A DNA stretch of 12,601 nucleotides from a candidate division WOR-1 bacterium RIFOXYB2_FULL_48_7 (GCA_001771615.1 MEUF01000026.1:1-12601); one strand, 5' to 3'. Shown: positions 1 to 7,740, counted from the first letter of the stretch. Numbers and translations are program-made. The notes: generated from the letters alone by a model not told the origin.

Positions 1-494
1 ATTTTATCTAAAGAAATAAAGGAAACATCAATCACAGCCAGGTCTATGTTCGAGGTATCAAGTCCAAGGTCCGCAAAGGTCAGGTAGCGGGCATTAGTCC
101 GTTCCATAACCTTGACTCGCGGGTCCCGGCGCAGCTTCCAATCCAGTTGCCCGTAACCGACATCAACAGCATAAACTGTGGCCGCTCCCTGCTGCAGCAG
201 GCAGTCAGTAAAGCCTCCTGTTGATGCGCCAATATCAATCGCCGTTTTTCCTTTAACCTCGATCTTGAATTCCTGCAGCGCTTTGGCCAGTTTTAGGCCC
301 CCTCGCCCGACATACGGCAGGCCGGGCCCTTTTACTTCCAACAAAGCCTCGTCAGCAACCGGCAGTCCAGCCTTACTGGCTTTTTGACCATTAAGATAAA
401 CCTCGCCGGCCATGATCGCCGCCTGGGCGCGTGTTCTGGAAGTAAAAAAGCCGCGCTCGACCAGTAATTGGTCTAGCCTAGATTTGCGTTTCAC
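1..494 (-). CDS. tlyA: TlyA-family rRNA 2'-O-methyltransferase, partial (C-terminus outside window)
   Basis: N-terminal 164 residues of a TlyA/FtsJ-type methyltransferase; in characterised relatives it 2'-O-methylates ribosomal RNA and is sometimes labelled hemolysin A. I translated it by hand from the minus strand. An S4 RNA-binding domain spans about residues 7-60 (RLDQLLVERG, then AGEVYLNGQ). It is followed by VGRGGLKL at 62-69, the SAM-binding loop AIDIGASTGGFTD at 85-97, YAVDVGYGQLDWKLR at 108-122, ERTNARYL at 131-138 and DVSFISLDK at 156-164. The start is GTG at 494-492, inside the last codons of galT. An in-frame stop lies ten codons upstream (524-522) and the only other upstream candidate is a CTG at 518, so GTG is the best choice. 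No clear Shine-Dalgarno site precedes it. The 17-bp overlap suggests translation coupled to galT. Roughly 80-110 residues are missing beyond the left edge. Confidence 0.93.
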   Translation of the reverse strand, partial: MKRKSRLDQLLVERGFFTSRTRAQAAIMAGEVYLNGQKASKAGLPVADEALLEVKGPGLPYVGRGGLKLAKALQEFKIEVKGKTAIDIGASTGGFTDCLLQQGAATVYAVDVGYGQLDWKLRRDPRVKVMERTNARYLTFADLGLDTSNIDLAVIDVSFISLDK

Positions 495-1488
495 ACAAGA
501 ATTTCGCGGCGGTTTCAGGAATCATGGTATTGATGTAAATTCCTGAGCCTAGCTCAAAACCGGCCACCGCGCTTACCCGGGGGAGGATCTGAATGTGCCA
601 ATGGAAATATTCGACATTTTGTTCGTGCACGGGGGCGGAACGGAAAAGCAGGTTGTAATCAGGGTTGTTCAAGGCCCGACGAATCTTGGCCAGTGTTTGC
701 CGAACGACTGAAGCCAGCTCTTTGGTCGCCTCCGTTGTAATATTTTCAAATGATGAGCTGTGTTTTTTAGGAGCAATCATCGTTTCAAAGGGCGAGCGGG
801 AAGCGAAAGGCTCGAAAACAATATAGTTGTCGCTTTCCAAAACCAGGCGTTCCCCAGTCTTTTTTTCCTTACTGATCATGTCGCAATATACGCAGGTCCC
901 GTTATCATCAAAATAATGCATCGCCTGCTCAATCCGATTGCGGATATGCAATGGGGTAATCGGGATAGCCACAATTTGCGAGTGCGGGTGATAGAGGGAA
1001 GTCCCGGCAGCCGGCCCATAGTTTTTAAAGAGGATGACCATCTCATATCGTTTGTCACTGGCCAGCTCAAGATAGCGTTGGCGATAAGCCAGGAAGACTT
1101 CTTCAACCTGTTTTTGGTCCATCGTCGCCAACGCCGCCTCATGTTCCGGCGACTCAATAATTACCTCATGCATCCCCATCCCTTCCATATATGAGTAGAA
1201 GTCGTCGCATTTCTGCCGCTCATTATTGCCAATTGGCAAAAGTGCTGGAAAGGCGTTGGGGATGACTCTCACCCACCAACCGGGGGAGTTGGGTCGGGAA
1301 CCGTAAGGGCGGAAGGCCAGTCTTTCAGCGGGGGTTTGGCTCTCTCGACCAGGGCAAAACGGGCACTTTTCTTTTTCGTTGGCATTGACCGGGACAATCC
1401 CACGGCCAAAATCCTCCGGCCGCTTGGCCCGTTCGGTGGCGATTATCACCCATTCTTTGGTGGCCGGATTTTGACGCAACTGCGGCAT
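478..1488 (-). CDS. galT: Galactose-1-phosphate uridylyltransferase (GalT)
   Basis: This enzyme of the Leloir pathway swaps UMP between UDP-glucose and galactose 1-phosphate through a uridylyl-histidine intermediate in the cytoplasm. At 336 residues it has normal length for the family. The N-terminal half carries a CPFC zinc pair (C42, C45), SPEH (H116) and HPHSQ at 167-171. By alignment with E. coli GalT, C42, C45, H116 and H167 would bind the metal, H169 would be the nucleophile and Q171 the conserved glutamine. A second Cys pair lies at C199/C202. The C-terminal HIT-like half ends with YFHWHIQILPR (H296, H298). The ATG at 1488 follows an extended -10 box by 10 bp, so the leader would be only a few bases, and no Shine-Dalgarno site is visible. 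The gene diverges from the transglycosylase and overlaps tlyA downstream. A related nucleotide-sugar transferase of the same fold cannot be excluded, but the motif set fits GalT well. Confidence 0.93.
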   Translation of the reverse strand: MPQLRQNPATKEWVIIATERAKRPEDFGRGIVPVNANEKEKCPFCPGRESQTPAERLAFRPYGSRPNSPGWWVRVIPNAFPALLPIGNNERQKCDDFYSYMEGMGMHEVIIESPEHEAALATMDQKQVEEVFLAYRQRYLELASDKRYEMVILFKNYGPAAGTSLYHPHSQIVAIPITPLHIRNRIEQAMHYFDDNGTCVYCDMISKEKKTGERLVLESDNYIVFEPFASRSPFETMIAPKKHSSSFENITTEATKELASVVRQTLAKIRRALNNPDYNLLFRSAPVHEQNVEYFHWHIQILPRVSAVAGFELGSGIYINTMIPETAAKFLCETQI

Positions 1489-1498
1489 GGCGAGATTT

Positions 1499-1507
1499 AT
1501 TATAACA
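1499..1507 (-). promoter_or_regulatory. Extended -10 promoter for galT-tlyA
   Basis: The minus strand reads TGTTATAAT, a perfect extended -10 element (TGn plus TATAAT). No TTGACA-like -35 sits 16-18 bp upstream. The box ends 10 bp before the galT ATG, predicting an untranslated leader of about 3-5 nt. It mirrors the plus-strand box at 1516-1524; together they make an inverted repeat (TTATAACA at 1500-1507, TGTTATAA at 1516-1523). Confidence 0.6.
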
Positions 1508-1515
1508 CATTATTA

Positions 1516-1524
1516 TGTTATAAT
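1516..1524 (+). promoter_or_regulatory. Extended -10 promoter for the transglycosylase-ruvB operon
   Basis: TGTTATAAT is a perfect extended -10 element with no recognisable -35. Its last base is 14 bp before the ATG at 1539, so transcription would begin near 1531 and leave a leader of roughly 8 nt without a Shine-Dalgarno site. It is the mirror image of the galT box, so the two promoters probably compete for polymerase or share a regulator. Confidence 0.6.
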
Positions 1525-1538
1525 TTCTTTAGCAACCG

Positions 1539-3704
1539 ATGAGATTTTTCATTATTTCCACCCTACTATTTTTTCTAACTCTGCCGACCTTAGCGCAAAC
1601 TGATGAGCTGGCCGGCCATGGCCTCCCTTTGGCTGATGCGTTAAAAGCCAACACTACCTCCGAAGCGGTGCTGCACAGCCTGCAGCGGGCAGCCGATAAC
1701 AAGAAATCGGTTTTGCATGATTATGCCCGTTATAAGCTGGCCGACCTGTATTTTACCGGTGGGAATTATTCTGCCGCCGTGGTGGAGTTTCAAAAGCTGG
1801 TAGCGGATAACAATACCAGCATACTATTATCGAAGGCGACACTCAATTTAGGAAAAAGCTATCTCAATCTGCGCCAACCTGGCAAGGCGATAAAAACCTT
1901 CCAGACTCTCCTGGAAAAATATCCCGAGGCCAAGGAAGGGGCGGAAGCTAGTTATTTGATCGCCAAAACATTTGACCAGCAGGGAAACTGGCGGCAGGCT
2001 TATTTAGCTTATGAAGAGGTAGATTTGTGTCATCCATTAAGTTTCTTTGCTAAAAAGTCCCGAGCCGCTATTGTCGTGCTCAAGCGTGCCCACCGCAAAC
2101 AGCTTCCCCGTTTCCAGGCTTCCGCCAAAGCACTCTACCGCCAGGGAATGGCGTACTTCAACCAGGAAGATTACCAGATGGCGGCAAATATTTTTGGCCG
2201 CCTGGCCAGGGAATATCCCAATGATAAGCATTTGGGCGAAGCATTTTTGATGCTTGGCCGGGCAGAAATGAACACCAGTAATTGGCAAAATGCCATTGCC
2301 GACTTGGCCCGGGCCGGGCAGGCCACCCCCAACCTGGCTGGTCGGGCGTCATATTACCTGGGCCTGGCCTATGGCCGGCGTGGGGATTATGAAAAAGCCA
2401 TTACCGCCATGCGCAACGTCTTTGATAATTATGCTAATTCTGACCTGGCCGACGACGCCGCTTACTGGGCCGCCTATTATCGCGAGCAAGATGGCGATCC
2501 GGCCGGGGCATTGCTCGATTACTATCGCCTGATCAATAAATTCCCTTACAGCAATTCTGTCCAACCGGCGATCTGGCGGCTGGGACGGATCTATTATTGG
2601 GAAGGAGACTTTAAAAACGCCGCCACATACCTGCATATGGCCCAGCTTTACCCGCCGGGAGAAGACACTCCGCGCTGTAATTATTTCGAAGCCAAATCAT
2701 TGGAAAAGCAGGGTAAAAAGGGGGAAGCGGTCACTGTATATGAAAAGCTGGTCCAACGTTTTGACCATACCTACTACGCCTATCGGGCCCGGGAACAGCT
2801 GCTCAAGCTTGGGTCTCCGGTTTCTGACCAGAGCGCCTTTGTTGACGAGGAGTTTTATGAAGCCCTCAATAATATTGATGAGAAAAATCAGGCTGAGCTG
2901 GTTTCAATAATGGAAATCTGGGAAGAGACAAAGGCTCAAGAGGCAGAAGCGCCAAAAGAATTGATCCGGCTGCATCTGGCAAAATACAAAAAGCTGATGG
3001 ATTTAGGCGTAGTTGATTTTGCTGCCGATGAGGCCCGCTACCTGGTTAACCTAACTACCGAACAGGAACGCGACTCTGCCCAGCTCAAGCTCGGGGAAAT
3101 GCTGTTAAGACAGGGAAACTATAAAACCCCTCTTAAATTCGCTGACAAGAAAATCAAGTTGGCAGTCATGTCCGGGAAAACCGAAATCATCCCCAAGCTG
3201 GTTTGGCAAATGGCCTACCCACGGGCTTATTGGCGTCAGGTCAAGAACAAAGCCGGGGCATACGGCATTGATCCTTACCTGGTCCTGGCGGTGATGAGGG
3301 AAGAAAGCCGATTCAATCCCAAGGCTGTCTCTCGTTCCGGAGCCAGGGGCTTGATGCAGATCATGCCGCGAACCGGCAAGGGGATTGCCAAGAGGCTCGC
3401 GGTTCCCCGGTTCCGCACCTCCAAGCTTTTCCAGCCGGAACTGAATATCGGCATGGGCAGCTGGTATCTTTCCCACCTGATCACCCGCTTTGATGGCAAT
3501 TATTATCTCTCCCTGGCCGGTTATAATGGCGGGCCCAACAAGATCGGTCGTTATATTGACAATTGGTACGACGGGAAACTAAACTTAGTTGATGTCGATG
3601 AGTTTGTCGAAAGTATCCCGGGCCGGGAAACCAGGCTTTATGTCCAAAAAGTAATGGGGAGTTATTTTGAATACAAACGACTCTACGATCGAAAACGAGG
3701 TTGA
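1539..3704 (+). CDS. slt: Exported soluble lytic murein transglycosylase with TPR-like repeats (Slt family)
   Basis: Cleaves the MurNAc-GlcNAc bond of peptidoglycan with formation of a 1,6-anhydro end, acting in the periplasm. The 721-residue protein starts with a signal peptide (MRFF, a hydrophobic stretch to about residue 16, likely cut after TLA at 17-19; no lipobox cysteine). Residues about 60-425 form a series of TPR-like helical hairpins, for example LADLYFTGGNYSAAVVEF at 68-85, GMAYFNQEDYQMAANIF at 203-219 and LGLAYGRRGDYEKAI at 274-288. The SLT domain occupies about 563-715: MREESRFNPKAVSRSGARG at 586-604 with E589 as the expected catalytic acid, LMQIMP at 605-610 and AGYNGGPNKI at 660-669. 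This layout matches E. coli Slt70 in order and approximate size. The ATG at 1539 is the first codon compatible with the signal peptide. The last 38 bp overlap ruvB. Confidence 0.93.
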   Translation: MRFFIISTLLFFLTLPTLAQTDELAGHGLPLADALKANTTSEAVLHSLQRAADNKKSVLHDYARYKLADLYFTGGNYSAAVVEFQKLVADNNTSILLSKATLNLGKSYLNLRQPGKAIKTFQTLLEKYPEAKEGAEASYLIAKTFDQQGNWRQAYLAYEEVDLCHPLSFFAKKSRAAIVVLKRAHRKQLPRFQASAKALYRQGMAYFNQEDYQMAANIFGRLAREYPNDKHLGEAFLMLGRAEMNTSNWQNAIADLARAGQATPNLAGRASYYLGLAYGRRGDYEKAITAMRNVFDNYANSDLADDAAYWAAYYREQDGDPAGALLDYYRLINKFPYSNSVQPAIWRLGRIYYWEGDFKNAATYLHMAQLYPPGEDTPRCNYFEAKSLEKQGKKGEAVTVYEKLVQRFDHTYYAYRAREQLLKLGSPVSDQSAFVDEEFYEALNNIDEKNQAELVSIMEIWEETKAQEAEAPKELIRLHLAKYKKLMDLGVVDFAADEARYLVNLTTEQERDSAQLKLGEMLLRQGNYKTPLKFADKKIKLAVMSGKTEIIPKLVWQMAYPRAYWRQVKNKAGAYGIDPYLVLAVMREESRFNPKAVSRSGARGLMQIMPRTGKGIAKRLAVPRFRTSKLFQPELNIGMGSWYLSHLITRFDGNYYLSLAGYNGGPNKIGRYIDNWYDGKLNLVDVDEFVESIPGRETRLYVQKVMGSYFEYKRLYDRKRG
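3656..3661 (+). promoter_or_regulatory. Ribosome binding site deciding the TTG start of ruvB
   Basis: GGGGAG lies 5 nt before the TTG at 3667, inside the transglycosylase coding sequence. It supports the TTG start because an in-frame stop (TAA, 3652-3654) rules out anything further upstream. Confidence 0.55.
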
Positions 3705-4677
3705 GGAGCCGCTGCGGCCCAAACTTTTCCGTGATTTTATCGGTCAGGAAAAGATCAAAGAGAGCCTGCTCATCCACCTTAATGCCGCCAAAGAACGGGG
3801 AGAGGCCCTGGAACATCTTTTATTTTATGGCCCGCCGGGCCTGGGAAAAACCACTCTCTCCAATATTATTGCCAACGAAATGGGGGTCAGCATCAAAGTC
3901 ACCTCCGGTCCGGCCATCGAACGCCCCGGCGACCTGGCCGCTATCCTGACCAACCTCAAAAAGCATGATATATTATTTATCGACGAGATTCACCGCCTTA
4001 ACAAAGTAGTGGAAGAGGTCCTGTATCCCGCCATGGAAGATTTTGGCCTCGATATTATCATTGGCAAGGGGCCCAGCGCCCGCTCCATCCGTCTTGACCT
4101 GCCTAAATTTACTTTAATCGGGGCGACCACCAGAATCGGCCTGCTTTCGGCGCCATTGCGCGATCGCTTCGGCATCGTCAGCCGCCTGGAATTTTATAAT
4201 ACCGAAGAATTAATCAAGGTTATCCTGCGAGCCGGCAAATCTCTTGGCTTGGCCATTGATCCCAAAGGGGCCGAAGCGATCGCCAGGCGCTCCCGTGGCA
4301 CCCCCAGAATTGCCATTCGCTTTTTACGGCGCGTCCGTGATTATACCCAGGTTAAAGGCCATGGGGGGATCTCACAATCGATTGCCCAGGAATGTTTAGA
4401 TTCAATGGAGGTTGATGAATTCGGTCTAGATAAGATCGACCGGAAATATCTAGTCACCATCATAGATAAATATGCCGGCGGGCCGGTGGGGGTAGAAACT
4501 ATTGCGGCCGGGATATCTGAAGAGGTCGAAACGATTGAAGATGTTTACGAACCGTATTTAATGCAGATCGGCTTTATCGAACGGACTCCGCGGGGACGGA
4601 TGGTCACGCCGGCAGCGGCCAAACATGTGGGACGGAAACTGCGAGGAAAATCGTCCGGGCAATCTCAGCTGTTTTAA
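3667..4677 (+). CDS. ruvB: Holliday junction branch migration ATPase RuvB
   Basis: Hexameric AAA+ motor that, with RuvA, drives branch migration of Holliday junctions for RuvC to resolve. Its 336 residues are the usual family length. Visible motifs are RPKLFRDFIGQEKIKESL at 17-34, Walker A GPPGLGKT at 55-62, Walker B ILFIDEIH at 102-109, sensor 1 IGATTRIGLLSAPLRDRFG at 151-169 with the arginine-finger region R165/R167, sensor 2 RGTPRIA at 210-216, and the winged-helix DNA-binding end GFIERTPRGRMVT at 302-314. The start is TTG at 3667: an in-frame stop lies five codons upstream, and the conserved N-terminus needs this start. It overlaps the transglycosylase by 38 bp and is probably co-transcribed with it. 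ruvA and ruvC are not adjacent. Its stop shares TTAA with the convergent gene on the other strand. Confidence 0.98.
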   Translation: MNTNDSTIENEVEEPLRPKLFRDFIGQEKIKESLLIHLNAAKERGEALEHLLFYGPPGLGKTTLSNIIANEMGVSIKVTSGPAIERPGDLAAILTNLKKHDILFIDEIHRLNKVVEEVLYPAMEDFGLDIIIGKGPSARSIRLDLPKFTLIGATTRIGLLSAPLRDRFGIVSRLEFYNTEELIKVILRAGKSLGLAIDPKGAEAIARRSRGTPRIAIRFLRRVRDYTQVKGHGGISQSIAQECLDSMEVDEFGLDKIDRKYLVTIIDKYAGGPVGVETIAAGISEEVETIEDVYEPYLMQIGFIERTPRGRMVTPAAAKHVGRKLRGKSSGQSQLF

Positions 4678-5540
4678 TGTGGCCTGGTTACCAGGCTTGG
4701 CGGGTCAAAACCTTCTAATCTTTGAAGTTGTATTTCGTGAGACAAATAAGTAATTAACAGTCGCGGGAACAATTCCATAACCTGTTCAGGCGTCAATCTC
4801 CTGGCCGACAGCATTCTGATTGCGGCAATAACTAATGGAGCATATTTATCTTCTTGTTCGCTAATCGGACCAAAGTTATTATCCCAGTCTCTTTGCATGA
4901 CCGGCCTGGCAGCAGCAAACTCACAACTGACAATAATTATAATCACCTGGCGGGGACCGAATTCATCGGATAAATACCTTTCATAAACCAGTTTCACAAA
5001 TCTCTCTCTAGTTTCTCCGGTCATAGAGTGGAAGCACTGTCCCCATGGGAAAGGACAGCCGTCACCGATGGTCATAGCCAATTGCTCCAGCTCCTGTTCA
5101 GAACTAAGTGTGCCCAGTTGCCTGGCAACGCGACTTATCAGGTCACTCGGCAATAGGCTGACCATTAATCTATCAAATTCTCCCCTCAGCACCTGTTTTC
5201 CAATAATTTCAGCCGTAAATTCCTGTTCTTCGGAGGATAAAAGCAGGTATTGCAAACTAAGTTCCTCCTGCGTGCGCCTGGCTAGCTTGAAACTGGCAGA
5301 AAAAGCTCCGGACGTCTGATTATAATGAACAATTTCTTGTAATTCCGCTGGCAATTCCCGCAAAGCAATGGTTCCTTTAGCTTGCCTGGCCAGCAACTGG
5401 CTGGCGGCCAAATATTTTTGTGGCGAAGAAACGGCTGTGCCATAAATTCTTTTTAAACCCCAATTACTTAGAGATGAGCGCATCAACCGCTCGTCGCGAC
5501 CAAGAGTTAAGCCGCGCAGCCGGCTAAAAAGTGTTTTCAT
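4674..5540 (-). CDS. Hypothetical protein, 288 residues, not recognised
   Basis: I do not recognise this family. The protein is predicted mostly helical and soluble, with no signal peptide; VIIIIV at 199-204 is too short to be a membrane segment. The N-terminus is basic (MKTLFSRLRGLTLGRDERL). The middle is rich in Leu, Glu and Gln. A distinctive central patch, GDGCPFPWGQCF at 159-170, contains two cysteines and a tryptophan, followed by FVKLVYERYLSDEFGPRQ at 181-198 and RDWDNNFGP at 217-225. It stands alone between convergent ruvB and divergent hisB. The ATG at 5540 has only a weak purine-rich stretch upstream (GGGACGAG). Both neighbours respect its boundaries and no strong competing frame exists, so I think it is a real gene. 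Confidence 0.72.
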   Translation of the reverse strand: MKTLFSRLRGLTLGRDERLMRSSLSNWGLKRIYGTAVSSPQKYLAASQLLARQAKGTIALRELPAELQEIVHYNQTSGAFSASFKLARRTQEELSLQYLLLSSEEQEFTAEIIGKQVLRGEFDRLMVSLLPSDLISRVARQLGTLSSEQELEQLAMTIGDGCPFPWGQCFHSMTGETRERFVKLVYERYLSDEFGPRQVIIIIVSCEFAAARPVMQRDWDNNFGPISEQEDKYAPLVIAAIRMLSARRLTPEQVMELFPRLLITYLSHEIQLQRLEGFDPPSLVTRPH

Positions 5541-5584
5541 AAATCTATCTCGTCCCTTTGCGCCAATGATTTCAGTTTATTTAA

Positions 5585-5593
5585 TGATATAAT
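5585..5593 (+). promoter_or_regulatory. Extended -10 promoter of hisB (leaderless transcript)
   Basis: TGATATAAT fits the TGnTATAAT consensus exactly; no clear -35. Seven bases separate it from the ATG at 5601, so the start codon would be at or next to the first transcribed base. The box overlaps the in-frame ATG at 5592, which therefore cannot be on this transcript and is not the start. Confidence 0.6.
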
Positions 5594-5600
5594 GTTGGGC

Positions 5601-6227
5601 ATGCCACAAAGAATCGCTATAATCGACCGCCAGACCAAAGAAACGGCCATAAAAATTGAACTCAACCTTGACGGCTCTGGAAAAAGCCAGATTAACTATC
5701 CGATCCCTTTTCTGGCCCACATGTTCAACCTTTTTGCCAAGCACGGGCTGTTTGACCTCAAATTAAATGCCAAGGGAGACCTAGAAGTTGACGAACACCA
5801 TTTGATAGAGGACACCGGCCTGGCTTTGGGCGAAGCTTTTGCCAAAGCACTGGGGAAAAAAGAAAAGATTGAACGCTACGGGCATATAATTTTGCCGATG
5901 GATGAATCGTTGGCGGAAGTAAAAACGGCCATCGACATTTCCGGCCGGCCGCATTTTTCTTTCAAAGCCAAATTCACCAAACAGGCCATGCCGACCCAGA
6001 TTGGGGAAAAAATTGTTAAGTTGTACTTAGACAGTGAAATGCTGCGGGAGTTTTTTGAGTCATTTGTTTACAAGGCTGGGATTTCGTTGCATATTGACCT
6101 GGTCAGAGGGAAAAGTTCCCACCACAAAATCGAAGCGATCTTTAAAGCCTTTGGCGTTTCGCTGTCCAAAGCTTGCCAGCTTAACCCCAGAAAAAAAGGG
6201 ATCCCCTCGACAAAGGGGACCCTTTAG
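5601..6227 (+). CDS. hisB: Imidazoleglycerol-phosphate dehydratase (HisB)
   Basis: Catalyses the manganese-dependent dehydration of imidazole glycerol phosphate to imidazole acetol phosphate in histidine synthesis. The 208-residue protein is a single-domain HisB without a fused phosphatase. Motifs: PFLAHMFNLFAKHGLFDL at 36-53, EVDEHHLIEDTGLALGEA at 62-79 (first metal-binding HHxxE), PMDESLAEV at 99-107, SGRPHF at 114-119, SSHHKIEAIFKAF at 172-184 (second HHxxE) and the classical tail GIPSTKGTL at 200-208. The usual Asp in FLDHM is Ala here. A start three codons upstream (5592) is possible on paper, but that ATG lies inside the -10 box, so I chose 5601, giving MPQRIAIIDR. No Shine-Dalgarno site is present, consistent with a leaderless message. 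No other his gene is in the window. The last codons form a terminator hairpin. Confidence 0.95.
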   Translation: MPQRIAIIDRQTKETAIKIELNLDGSGKSQINYPIPFLAHMFNLFAKHGLFDLKLNAKGDLEVDEHHLIEDTGLALGEAFAKALGKKEKIERYGHIILPMDESLAEVKTAIDISGRPHFSFKAKFTKQAMPTQIGEKIVKLYLDSEMLREFFESFVYKAGISLHIDLVRGKSSHHKIEAIFKAFGVSLSKACQLNPRKKGIPSTKGTL

Positions 6228-6233
6228 TTTTTT
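6195..6233. terminator. Bidirectional intrinsic terminator between hisB and ilvE
   Basis: AAAGGG (6195-6200) pairs with CCCTTT (6220-6225) and TCCCC (6202-6206) with GGGGA (6215-6219), leaving one bulged A and an 8-nt loop. On the plus strand the stem is followed by AG and six T. On the minus strand the stem is followed by a T run from the A tract at 6191-6197. The stem lies within hisB codons up to the stop, and the converging ilvE ends 21 bp further on, so one hairpin can serve both genes. Confidence 0.85.
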
Positions 6234-6247
6234 CGACTGCTGGCAGG

Positions 6248-7732
6248 TTAAACTGCTGGCTGCCTCTCTTGTTCCAGATAAAAAATCCAGTCTGCTTTGA
6301 ATTCTTCCAGCAGGTCCGGGCTGATTCCATCCAGGGCAGGATCATCAAAGCGGCCTTCCTGCAGGGCAACTAACGCATTGTAGAGCAGTTGGGTCATCCA
6401 ACCAACTTTGCCCTCATTAAAAATCACCTCTTGCTTCAAGTGCGTGATCGAGCCAACCGGCGTGACAACTGCCGCTGTGCCGGTGCTAAAGACCTCTGTC
6501 GCCCGGGCCAGGACTTCTGTCAGTGGCATTTCACCCTCATGGACTTTGATGCCCAGGGCTCGTGCTAGCTTAATGATGCTATCCCTGGTTACTCCCGGCA
6601 ATATAGTATCAGATAATTCCGGCGTATAAAGTTCCCCATCAATTACGTAAAACAAGTTAGAGGTTCCAACCTCTTCCGGATAATACTGGCCGTTGTGGTT
6701 GCGGATCCAGAGAATTTCGTTAAAACCTTGCTTTTTAGCAAAGATCAATTCGATCAATCCCATTACATAATTACCAGCTGCTTTGACCCGCCCAGTTAAA
6801 CCATTTCCCGACCGCCTGATGCTGGAGTTGGGGGTTCTGATTTTAATCGGTTCAAAGCCATTCGGATAATAAGGGCCGACCGGGCTGACAAAAATCATTA
6901 ATGTCTCCTCGCCAGCTTCTTTTACCCCCAGGCGTTTACCGCTGCCGATTTGTACCGGCCGGATATACATGGCGGCCATATTTCCCGGAGGCGGGATCAA
7001 GTCTTTGTTGGCCAGGACGGCTTGTCTGATTGCTTCCATGTACCACTCCACCGAGGCCGGGGTCATCCCCAGGCGGCGGGCGGAACGCTGCAAGCGGAGG
7101 GCGTTTTCCCTTAGGCGGAAGATAACCAAGCGGCCATCAATTGTCCTGAAGGCTTTAATCCCTTCAAAACAAAGCTGCCCATAATGTTTATTTTGGGCGG
7201 CGGGAGATTCCAGAGTATCGCTGAAAGGGAAAAGGCATTTAGAATGGTCTGGGTTTTGCGCTTCCCAGCTGCCGCGAACGGTATTTTTCTTTGCGTCGTA
7301 AGTATGCCTGACTTTAGCCACATACATGGTTGTCCGTTCAGGCAGATTCAAATCAAAGGGAAGCTTTGACCAATCAATATCGTCCGCCGGAGCGGCTTCG
7401 TCAATTAGGCGGGCGGCAACTTTATCTCCAAATTCCTGATTAGTTAATAGCACCTCAACTTTAGTTGAAACAGCGGCCATATCAGCCGGCTGGACAAAAG
7501 ATTGCCTATTAAAACCAGTCAATAGCGTGTGCGCCAGCATGCTTTCTGGCAAATCATCAAGGCGGATAGGCAGGGCTTTTCTTTGCCCATCAATTTCCAA
7601 ATGAGCTACTGCCCTGACTCCTTGGCCTTTCATCCAGCCAATTGTCTTTTTACTCATACGCCCGGCACCTCTTAGCCCAATAAAATTTGCCCCCGAAACA
7701 TCAACCCTTTTAACTTGTAGATTCATCGCCAT
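6248..7732 (-). CDS. ilvE: Branched-chain amino-acid aminotransferase with N-terminal extension
   Basis: PLP enzyme of fold type IV that interconverts branched-chain amino acids and their 2-oxo acids with glutamate/2-oxoglutarate. The catalytic part, about residues 130-465, shows CFEGIKAFR at 188-196, FRLRENALRLQRSARRL at 205-221, YIRPVQIGSGKRLGV at 256-270, TGRVKAAGNYVMG at 313-325 with K317 as the expected PLP lysine, EEVGTSNLFYVI at 353-364 and FSTGTAAVVTPVG at 415-427. At 494 residues it is well above the usual 300-365. The excess is mainly an N-terminal region of about 120 residues (VDVSGANFIGLRGAGRM at 10-26, IGWMKGQGVRAVAHLEIDG at 31-49) that I cannot assign, with a short acidic tail at the C-terminus. 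AGGAGG 8 nt before the ATG at 7732 fixes the start, so the extension is genuinely translated. It is the last gene of the nagB-PLP-ilvE operon, 22 bp after its neighbour. Confidence 0.92.
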   Translation of the reverse strand: MAMNLQVKRVDVSGANFIGLRGAGRMSKKTIGWMKGQGVRAVAHLEIDGQRKALPIRLDDLPESMLAHTLLTGFNRQSFVQPADMAAVSTKVEVLLTNQEFGDKVAARLIDEAAPADDIDWSKLPFDLNLPERTTMYVAKVRHTYDAKKNTVRGSWEAQNPDHSKCLFPFSDTLESPAAQNKHYGQLCFEGIKAFRTIDGRLVIFRLRENALRLQRSARRLGMTPASVEWYMEAIRQAVLANKDLIPPPGNMAAMYIRPVQIGSGKRLGVKEAGEETLMIFVSPVGPYYPNGFEPIKIRTPNSSIRRSGNGLTGRVKAAGNYVMGLIELIFAKKQGFNEILWIRNHNGQYYPEEVGTSNLFYVIDGELYTPELSDTILPGVTRDSIIKLARALGIKVHEGEMPLTEVLARATEVFSTGTAAVVTPVGSITHLKQEVIFNEGKVGWMTQLLYNALVALQEGRFDDPALDGISPDLLEEFKADWIFYLEQERQPAV

Positions 7733-7740
7733 TGTCTGGT

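Noticed and set aside
760..1194. A 144-codon open frame on the plus strand inside galT.
   Set aside because: It is a shadow of a clearly conserved gene and its translation shows no family motif.
3105..3476. A 123-codon open frame on the minus strand within the SLT domain region.
   Set aside because: It overlaps the catalytic part of the transglycosylase and has no recognisable features.
4682..4696. Short perfect palindrome GCCTGGT-T-ACCAGGC just after ruvB, considered as a terminator.
   Set aside because: It is not followed by a T tract on either strand, its loop is too tight, and it lies in codons of the minus-strand gene.
5592..5600. Upstream in-frame ATG for hisB giving three extra residues.
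   Set aside because: It lies inside or directly next to the -10 box, so it would not be transcribed; family N-termini also fit the later ATG.
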